From Candidatus Nanohalarchaeota archaeon (GTDB lineage Archaea; EX4484-52; B79-G9), in NCBI GenBank assembly GCA_030635525.1, contig DAOVYR010000015.1, forward strand, positions 1 through 11,162: a stretch of 11,162 nt of DNA, in the 5' to 3' direction. Below are positions 6,096 through 11,162 of this stretch, in pieces. A model generated the notes under the pieces. The model did not search any database. It saw only the letters and a program-made list of their open reading frames with translations, and was not told where the DNA came from. Both the position numbers and the translations under genes were made by a program. Position 1 is the first letter of the stretch, and every line of letters starts with the position of its first letter.

Positions 6096-7157
6096 ATGGT
6101 CCCTCCAATCAATCACAGCAAATCCTTAATCCTCCTATGCGCACTCATAATACTCCTCTCGAACCCAGCGCACGCAGAATCCGGCATAGACCTCTTCGAA
6201 GAAACCTCAATCACCCCGCCGTCCCTTGAAGACGCAGAGATTGACACCGGCACCATAAAACTCATTCTCGAACTAAAAGACATAAACACAAAAGAACCTC
6301 TGACAGACATCCACCTGAACATAGAACTCATAAGCGTAACCCGTAGCACAAAAACCATAAAATACATCGGCGACAACAATATCCTCGAACTGAACCTGCC
6401 CCGTGAAGATTGGATAATAATCCTGAAAGGCGACCTCCTAAGCACAACAGGAAAAGACTACTATGCCGCATACACAATCGATCTAGACGCAGACACAAAC
6501 CAGACCATCTACCTCCTCCCCGTAGGAAGCGTTGAAGGCATGGTATACACAGACAGGGAACAGACACAGGTAGTAGAAGGCGCAATCCTGAAATTCGACT
6601 GCAGCGCCGACTACGGTGAACCAAAAGACATGGCAACAGACACATTCGGCTCATTCAAAAGCGAATGGCTGCCAGCAACCACCTGCCGAATCTACGCAAA
6701 ACATGGAAATCAGGTAGGCTCAACAGAAGTGACAATCTCTCCCGGCACATTATCAAACACACAGATCATACTCGACAAAGATACAGTCGTAAAAGACAAC
6801 AAGATACAACTCCTCTTAGCCGCCGCCGGTCTCATACTATTGGCCTTATTCATAGTACGCCTAAGCAAATACTCATCCAAAACCCCCAAAAAAGAGCAAT
6901 ATCAGGCACCCAACCTACCCAAACGGACAAAAGACATAATAAACACCCTAAACCAGAAAGAAAAAAGCATCGTAACATTCCTTCTTGAAAACAACAACGA
7001 ATCAACCCAGAACAAAATATATCACAGCACATTCATCCCAAAAACATCACTAAGTCGTTCTCTACTATTATTAGAACAAAAAAGAATAATAAAAATAGAA
7101 AAACTGGGAAACCTAAGAAAAATAAAATTAACCAAATGGTTTCTGGATAAAAACTAA
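6096..7157 (+). CDS. Membrane-anchored winged-helix protein with extracytoplasmic beta-sandwich domains
   Basis: The 353-residue protein begins with a Sec signal peptide or signal anchor (hydrophobic core 10-22, possible cleavage after AHA27). Residues 52-142 and 144-228 look like two beta-sandwich repeats. The second has the carboxypeptidase-regulatory-like pattern SVEGMVYTD, VVEGAILKF, TDTFGSFKSEWLPATTCRIY, with C169 and C197 as a possible disulfide. One membrane helix spans 237-256, followed by a basic stretch. Residues 277-353 form a winged helix-turn-helix (EKSIVTFLLENN, QNKIYHSTFIPKTSLSRSLLLLEQKRIIKIEK, wing NLRKIKLT), as in archaeal membrane-tethered MarR/DUF7343-like regulators. Sensor outside, DNA-binding domain inside: a one-component transcription factor is the likely role. 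It has an unusual symmetric array upstream and sits 132 nt before the large secreted protein, its probable target. The ligand is unknown. Confidence 0.85.
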   Translation: MVPPINHSKSLILLCALIILLSNPAHAESGIDLFEETSITPPSLEDAEIDTGTIKLILELKDINTKEPLTDIHLNIELISVTRSTKTIKYIGDNNILELNLPREDWIIILKGDLLSTTGKDYYAAYTIDLDADTNQTIYLLPVGSVEGMVYTDREQTQVVEGAILKFDCSADYGEPKDMATDTFGSFKSEWLPATTCRIYAKHGNQVGSTEVTISPGTLSNTQIILDKDTVVKDNKIQLLLAAAGLILLALFIVRLSKYSSKTPKKEQYQAPNLPKRTKDIINTLNQKEKSIVTFLLENNNESTQNKIYHSTFIPKTSLSRSLLLLEQKRIIKIEKLGNLRKIKLTKWFLDKN

Positions 7158-7229
7158 ACGGGACGAATCCAGCCCTTAATTCTAAAAACACGCCAATTTG
7201 GTTCAACATCTGATTATTCAGACCACCCA

Positions 7230-7282
7230 AGATATATATCCTGTTTCATTCAATAAGCCAATCACAAGATTCAAATAGGAGG
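7230..7282 (+). promoter_or_regulatory. TATA box and Shine-Dalgarno site of the large secreted protein
   Basis: The sequence agatatatatc (7230-7240) is the TATA candidate, giving a start near 7260. The Shine-Dalgarno sequence aggagg at 7277-7282 precedes the ATG at 7290 by 7 nt. Unlike the regulator gene before it, this mRNA has a leader, as with the thermosome. The separate promoter means the regulator and its neighbour need not be co-transcribed. Confidence 0.6.
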
Positions 7283-7289
7283 TTTTCAG

Positions 7290-10235
7290 ATGAAAACAAC
7301 AAAACATTTCAGACAAATCATAACCCTGGCCATAATCATGCTAATCTCATTCAGCGCAATAACCGGCACAATCGGATTCGCCGAAAGCACAGACACCGCA
7401 ACCGCAGCATCAACACTACAACCATCCTGCGGACAGCTACTATACTTCTACACAGACACATGCCCGCACTGCAAAGTACAATCAGAAACAATAACAGAAC
7501 TTGAAAAGAAAAGACCCTGCCTGGAAATATTAAAGATGAACATCAATGACGCACAAGACGCCAGAGAAAAATATGACATACATGCAGTCCCAGCAATGAT
7601 TCACATAAACAGCAATGCATGCTATAAGATAAAAACCGGTGAAACAAATTACAATCGCCTGGTATCATGGCTCGACTCAGACGACAACGAGGTATGTACC
7701 TCAGCACCCGCTACCGGATCAGGAGGCGCAATAATCGAACCCGTATCAATCTGCGACAGTGAATGCAAAGCCAACGGATACACATACGGCACATGCAGGA
7801 CATGGGCAATATCTCCTTCAGTTGAATGGGGATGCAAAGCAGATGAAACAAGCATCGGTCATACTTCAGACTGCAAAGTAGAACCAGGGCTAGTCGGAAT
7901 CGGCAAAGCCTGCTGCTGCACAAAATCCTCATCAGGCATCCAGATACACATATCCGCAGACAAATACACATACAAACCAAAAGAAAATGTACAGATAACA
8001 GCAAGAATAACCACACAAAACACACAAGTAAACATGGACGATTTCAAAGTAACGGCAAGAGTACACAAGCCGGACAACACAATAGAATCAATAGACCTAT
8101 ACAAAAAAGACCCCTGTATTTGTGCAACCTGCGCATGTGAAGAAGGAACCGAATGCATCTGCGATTCACAATGCTCATGCACATACAAGGGAACATACTA
8201 TGATTCCGACATAACCGGAAATTACATGATCTCTGCAACCGCATACGACGCTAACGGCATGACAGCTACAGCAAAAACAAGATTTCAGGTAACAGACACA
8301 TCAGACTATCCTCCGAAAATATCATCCGCAACAATATCTCCCGGTACCCCGACAGCCACAAAGAATTTCAGTGTGCACATGTCAGCAAAAGACGACCTGG
8401 GCCTAAAAACAATAGCATTCTACAAAGTAAGAGAACCCATCAACAGGATAAGCTCAGTATCAGTAAAACGAGTCACATCCGGCGGCAGTGCCAGCGCCGA
8501 TGACTCAACAACAACAGCACAACCCGAAGTCACCATCACTTACACAGAAGCATCAACCGATGCCAAAGAAGATGAAACAACCGGCATAGTCTTTGTAGAC
8601 GAGGCACCGGACAGTGAATCCACCGAAAGCGAAATAAACAAGCCGGAACTAGTCTCATCAGAACTGATGGCCTACAAATACGCCCACAACTGCAATGGCG
8701 AAACAAAATGCTCCCATACATGGACCGTCACAGAAACACAACCCGGCAGGCACACATACAAATTCGTTGCATATGACACAAGCGGCCAGAAAGCAGTACA
8801 ATATAAGACATTCTATGTACAGCCAGTCCACACAAAATATGTCTATCTTAACGAAAAATTTGCACTATACATCGGCGAGACCGCATACATAACCGACTAT
8901 AATAACATGAAACTCAGGCTAATCAATATAGTTCATCCCCGGTGCGCAACCACAGGATCAGAGGACGGCACCGAAATGTCATCTGCGCGATGCATAAACG
9001 CAGAACCCATAGCAACAATTGAAGTAGTCAACCCGCACACCGACGACACCCAAACATCAACCGCAACTCTCCTGAGAATGTCAGCAGGTGAAACAAGAGA
9101 AGTGTTCGGTGCAAAAATAACCCTGCCGGAACTTGACAGCAAAAAAGGAACCTTCATCGTGAGAAAAGGTACGCAATCAGATTTCGTAGACATAGAAATA
9201 GACCCCCAAACAAGAACAATCTCCTATGATGAAACAGCAGAATACAAAATAACAGTAAAAGACAAACATCCCCGACTGCTCATAGACACAGGATGCGATG
9301 AAACTCTGCAGGATTGTCCATCTGCTACTGCGCAGCTATACACCTATGATATCACAATAAACAACCTGCCATTCCAAAAAGAATATCCAAAAACAATAAC
9401 TCTTGAAGCAGGCGCAGAAAAAACATTCACACTGAAAGTCACACCCTTCCAGATAACAACAATCAACAAAGAGATGCAAATCTCAAAAGCATTTGAGCAT
9501 AGCAACACAATAACAGCACATACGACCATACAGCCAATGGAAATAAAACCAGACGCAATACAATACAGGCCCCACAAAGAATACAAATTCTCTGTCACAG
9601 CAAAACTAAAAAACAATGCGCAGGTACAGGACACAGGTCACGCAACACTGACAATCAGACCAGACATTCCACCGCCGCCATTTCCGCCAGAAGTAACAAC
9701 AATCAAGCTCTACAATGGCTGGAACCTCATCTCCCTGCCGGGAACTCTGATAGAGTTCGTAGAACTTAAAGGCACAGGCAACAAAAAACTCCTCGGTTTC
9801 GTATACCTTCCAAAAGAAAAGAAATACGTCACAATAAAAGAAGCCCAAAAAATACTTGGAAGCGAATTTTACGAATACCTCGCAAAAAACGCATTCTGGA
9901 TATACTCATACGATGAATCTGAACTGCGCGTAAAAATCAACCGGGACGTCTCATACAACGAACTTGAACTATACGATGGCTGGAACATGCTGCCGGTAAC
10001 AGAAGACATGGTCGGCGGATACCTGAAAGACATCAAAGGCACCTGCGAATTCGAAAAACTATACCGCTGGATTGCAAGAGAGCAGAAATGGGAAATAATA
10101 ACTGAAGAATATGTATTCCGGCAATCAGAGCTAAACTACGGCATTGCAATCAAATCCACAAACTACTGCATGCTTGGCGGCGGCAGCATCACGCCCCCTG
10201 CCATGCCGGACGAATCAGGAGGCGATGCCCAATGA
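7290..10235 (+). CDS. Large secreted multidomain protein: thioredoxin fold, Cys-rich module, Ig-like domains, GWN repeats
   Basis: The 981-residue protein starts with a signal peptide (core 10-30, cleavage near FAES). Residues 45-130 are a thioredoxin-fold domain: LLYFYTDTCPHC with active-site C58-P-H-C61, then the cis-proline motif VP (100-101). Residues 155-210 hold eight Cys in a CDSEC, GYTYGTCR, CCC pattern, a disulfide-rich module I associate with uncultured archaea. Residues 217-336 are an Ig/macroglobulin-like domain with an inserted knot of eight Cys (276-297). Further beta-sandwich domains follow at 341-513 (with a Ser/Thr/Glu-rich insertion 387-463), 514-660 and 661-790. A Pro-rich linker leads to two GWN repeats (LYNGWNLISLPG 807-818, LYDGWNMLPV 894-903). 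No C-terminal membrane anchor is seen. It probably acts at the cell surface, perhaps in thiol-disulfide exchange or metal binding, and its stop overlaps the next start (ATGA). Confidence 0.9.
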   Translation: MKTTKHFRQIITLAIIMLISFSAITGTIGFAESTDTATAASTLQPSCGQLLYFYTDTCPHCKVQSETITELEKKRPCLEILKMNINDAQDAREKYDIHAVPAMIHINSNACYKIKTGETNYNRLVSWLDSDDNEVCTSAPATGSGGAIIEPVSICDSECKANGYTYGTCRTWAISPSVEWGCKADETSIGHTSDCKVEPGLVGIGKACCCTKSSSGIQIHISADKYTYKPKENVQITARITTQNTQVNMDDFKVTARVHKPDNTIESIDLYKKDPCICATCACEEGTECICDSQCSCTYKGTYYDSDITGNYMISATAYDANGMTATAKTRFQVTDTSDYPPKISSATISPGTPTATKNFSVHMSAKDDLGLKTIAFYKVREPINRISSVSVKRVTSGGSASADDSTTTAQPEVTITYTEASTDAKEDETTGIVFVDEAPDSESTESEINKPELVSSELMAYKYAHNCNGETKCSHTWTVTETQPGRHTYKFVAYDTSGQKAVQYKTFYVQPVHTKYVYLNEKFALYIGETAYITDYNNMKLRLINIVHPRCATTGSEDGTEMSSARCINAEPIATIEVVNPHTDDTQTSTATLLRMSAGETREVFGAKITLPELDSKKGTFIVRKGTQSDFVDIEIDPQTRTISYDETAEYKITVKDKHPRLLIDTGCDETLQDCPSATAQLYTYDITINNLPFQKEYPKTITLEAGAEKTFTLKVTPFQITTINKEMQISKAFEHSNTITAHTTIQPMEIKPDAIQYRPHKEYKFSVTAKLKNNAQVQDTGHATLTIRPDIPPPPFPPEVTTIKLYNGWNLISLPGTLIEFVELKGTGNKKLLGFVYLPKEKKYVTIKEAQKILGSEFYEYLAKNAFWIYSYDESELRVKINRDVSYNELELYDGWNMLPVTEDMVGGYLKDIKGTCEFEKLYRWIAREQKWEIITEEYVFRQSELNYGIAIKSTNYCMLGGGSITPPAMPDESGGDAQ

Positions 10236-10528
10236 AAACACAACATTTACCTCATGTATTCATCCTGCTGTTCATAATGGTAGCTGCCACATGCGGATGC
10301 ACCACAAGTGACGCATGCCCCACAGGCGAATACACAAAAGATGGCATCTGCTGCACATATGTATGCGAAAAATCATGCTCTGCAGGCTACATTGACGGTA
10401 CATGCAAATGCGAATGCAAACTCCCCGAAGAAGAAGACAACCCTCCTGCAGACGACACAAACCCTGACCCGAACATTGACGACATATTCGCAGACGATCA
10501 AATAGACCCTCCGGGCATCCCCGGATAA
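10232..10528 (+). CDS. Small Cys-rich, acidic secreted protein or lipoprotein
   Basis: The 98-residue protein has a hydrophobic signal peptide (9-20) ending in MVAATCGC, so C21 or C23 could be a lipobox cysteine, although neither site is canonical. Residues 29-62 hold eight Cys (29, 40, 41, 45, 49, 58, 60, 62) in about 34 residues, a knottin-like or metal-binding spacing. The tail (65-98) is Pro- and Asp/Glu-rich with no hydrophobic anchor. Its ATG overlaps the stop of the 981-aa gene by the ATGA arrangement, so it is almost certainly translated from the same mRNA and coupled to it. The sharing of dense Cys knots by both proteins suggests a common role outside the cell, such as a membrane-tethered partner. 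I do not recognise the family. Confidence 0.8.
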   Translation: MKTQHLPHVFILLFIMVAATCGCTTSDACPTGEYTKDGICCTYVCEKSCSAGYIDGTCKCECKLPEEEDNPPADDTNPDPNIDDIFADDQIDPPGIPG

Positions 10529-10587
10529 AAACCAGACCAAACCGCAAACAACAAAACAAACAGGAAAAAGTCACAAAATAAAACAGA

Positions 10588-10598
10588 CATAAAATTTA
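10588..10598 (+). promoter_or_regulatory. TATA-box candidate before the hairpin element
   Basis: The sequence cataaaattta (10588-10598) is TATA-like. A start about 25 nt downstream would fall at about 10615-10620, almost exactly at the 5' side of the hairpin at 10612. That would make the hairpin the 5' end of a small RNA or of the transcript covering 10691. Alternatively the hairpin ends the preceding operon and this box is chance AT-richness. Confidence 0.35.
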
Positions 10599-10611
10599 CT
10601 TAAAGCCGATT

Positions 10612-10664
10612 AGGGAAACACTACCCACCAGCACTCTGGCATAAAACCCAGGGTGCGTTTCCCT
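10612..10664 (+). ncRNA. Structured element, copy 1 (duplicated two-stem hairpin)
   Basis: The outer stem is agggaaac (10612-10619) / gtttccct (10657-10664), a perfect 8 bp. The inner stem is cactctgg (10632-10639) / ccagggtg (10648-10655), 8 bp with one G-U, and the loop is cataaaac. An unpaired ctaccca-containing strand (10620-10631) lies on the 5' side. It is followed by cttattat. A second copy with the same stems but a different loop is at 10899-10949. It begins 84 nt after the small Cys-rich gene. It may be a small RNA, a terminator, or the end of a small mobile element, and the sequence cannot choose among these. The strand shown is assumed from the T-rich tail. Confidence 0.45.
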
Positions 10665-10669
10665 CTTAT

Positions 10670-10820
10670 TATAGTTCAGGTCGTAACTATATGGACAAAC
10701 TGAACAAAAAACCAATAGACCTTAACTATCCGGACAAACGAAGTTTGCTGGATCATAAAAATCACAAAGTGATTTTTAATGATATGGAAAAGCCATATGG
10801 TCCAAAAAGTTATGGCTTTT
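10670..10820. other. Tandem hairpins between the two copies of the structured element
   Basis: Four inverted repeats occur: tatagtt/aactata (10670-10676, 10685-10691); ccgg-a-caaac/gtttgctgg (10730-10739, 10743-10751, loop gaa); atcat-aaaaatcac/gtgattttt-a-atgat (10752-10765, 10769-10783, loop aaa); and aaaagccata/tatggctttt (10788-10797, 10811-10820). The last three lie end to end. This density of long stems is not seen elsewhere in the window and suggests a folded RNA or an element whose DNA structure matters. It overlaps the open frame 10691-10978. Confidence 0.5.
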
Positions 10821-10978
10821 ACTATAATATAATGTCTGAACCGGCAATAAAAAAACTTGAAAAAAACATCAAAATACAAATAATATTCAACTTAATTTGG
10901 GAAGCGAACGCCTACCCACACTCTGGTTTGCCGCCAGGGTGCGTTTCCCTCTTTAATCATCTGCAGATTTTACTATGA
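10691..10978 (+). CDS. Doubtful small ORF inside the hairpin-rich region
   Basis: A 95-codon open frame with no recognisable domain. It is basic, with no signal peptide or membrane helix. Its first base pairs within a hairpin (10670-10691) that would hide the ATG. Its middle is covered by three back-to-back inverted repeats, and its last 26 codons run through the second copy of the duplicated element in a frame that copy 1 does not share. A TATA-like ttattata (10667-10674) lies too close (about 20 nt) for a normal leaderless start. If real, it encodes an unknown protein. It is more likely a chance frame over a structured element. Confidence 0.25.
   Translation: MDKLNKKPIDLNYPDKRSLLDHKNHKVIFNDMEKPYGPKSYGFYYNIMSEPAIKKLEKNIKIQIIFNLIWEANAYPHSGLPPGCVSLFNHLQILL
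10899..10949 (+). ncRNA. Structured element, copy 2 (duplicated two-stem hairpin)
   Basis: The outer stem is gggaagcg (10899-10906) / cgtttccc (10942-10949), 8 bp with one G-U. The inner stem is cactctgg (10919-10926) / ccagggtg (10934-10941), with loop tttgccg. The unpaired strand again contains ctaccca, and ctctttaat follows. The stems match copy 1 at 10612-10664 nearly base for base, while loop sequence and length (7 versus 8) differ. In the outer stem one A-U of copy 1 becomes G-U here, so pairing is kept. An AT-rich aataatatt lies about 17 nt before it, comparable to the TATA candidate before copy 1. Confidence 0.45.
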
Positions 10979-11048
10979 TCTTGTCTGATATCCTGCCTCT
11001 TTTTACCAACTCATACAAGCCACCATCAACCGGAAAAATACCCGATAA
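10953..11048 (-). pseudogene. Possible broken minus-strand coding remnant
   Basis: On the minus strand, 31 codons ending in TAA (10953-10955) read LSGIFPVDGGLYELVKRG then RISDKIIVKSADD, protein-like in composition but without a start. A frame shifted by one base begins with an ATG at 11092, behind a ggagaggg Shine-Dalgarno-like site (about 11097-11104) and a TATA-like ttgtatatcc (11121-11130), and ends after 29 codons at 11003. Together they could be one small gene with a frameshift, or chance. No family is recognised. Nothing else is supported between 10979 and the window end. Confidence 0.2.
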
Positions 11049-11162
11049 CTAATAACTCCTACCGAAACCTTATATCGTTTCCATCCATTCATAAATCCCT
11101 CTCCTTCATATCACAAATCCGGATATACAATTCCCGGGCACATCCCTCCTCTCAACATCTCA

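Noticed and set aside
7649..9193. Several minus-strand frames opposite the 981-aa gene
   Set aside because: They are Cys/Leu/Ser-rich shadows of the A/C-biased coding strand, with no start signals of their own.
10612..10949. A CRISPR array suggested by the repeated gggtgcgtttccctctt segment
   Set aside because: There are only two copies, about 287 nt apart, with internal stem-loops and no regular short spacers or cas genes.
11062..11081. Plus-strand TATA-like cttatatc within a gaaac/gtttc pair near the right end
   Set aside because: No start codon follows within the window, and the 5-bp repeat is too weak to call a regulatory site.

Overview
The window looks archaeal. It carries a complete group II chaperonin (thermosome) gene. 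Most genes start about 24-32 nt downstream of a TATA-like box with no Shine-Dalgarno sequence (leaderless mRNAs), while the thermosome and the large secreted protein have TATA boxes plus strong AGGAGG sites. The small cupin, the Cys-rich 'CDSEC..GYTYGTCR..CCC' module and the GWN repeats remind me of uncultured (DPANN-type or related) archaea, but the sequence does not fix the lineage.

Layout. 34-1805: a multi-pass membrane protein, the 3' remnant of a histidine phosphatase gene (minus), a small cupin (minus) and a Dabb-domain protein, the last two divergent from a shared AT-rich promoter. 1803-2079: palindromes and the thermosome promoter region. 2080-3785: thermosome and its terminator-like hairpin. 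3900-5654: a clearly AT-richer two-gene island with a putative PD-(D/E)XK-type nuclease (minus) and, divergently, a membrane protein with a zinc ribbon and a PH-like domain. 5655-6095: a gene-free stretch with a long-range inverted repeat, a G-poor A/C tract and a symmetric operator-like array. 6096-10528: a probable surface module, with a membrane-anchored winged-helix regulator followed by a 981-aa secreted thioredoxin-fold/Cys-rich/Ig-like/GWN protein whose stop codon overlaps the start of a small Cys-rich, acidic secreted protein or lipoprotein. 10588-10949: a strongly base-paired region with two copies of one hairpin element (10612-10664 and 10899-10949) bracketing further hairpins. 10979-11162: no confident gene, only a possible broken minus-strand reading frame.

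How it may work together. The clearest functional unit is 6096-10528. A single-pass protein with an extracytoplasmic beta-sandwich sensor region and a cytoplasmic winged helix could control the adjacent secreted disulfide/metal-type Cys-rich proteins. The AT-rich island looks acquired and could be an uncharacterised defence or membrane-stress pair. The least explained feature is the duplicated hairpin element at 10.6-10.95 kb: its stems are nearly identical between copies while the loops differ and the reading frame is not kept, which points to RNA or DNA structure rather than protein coding.
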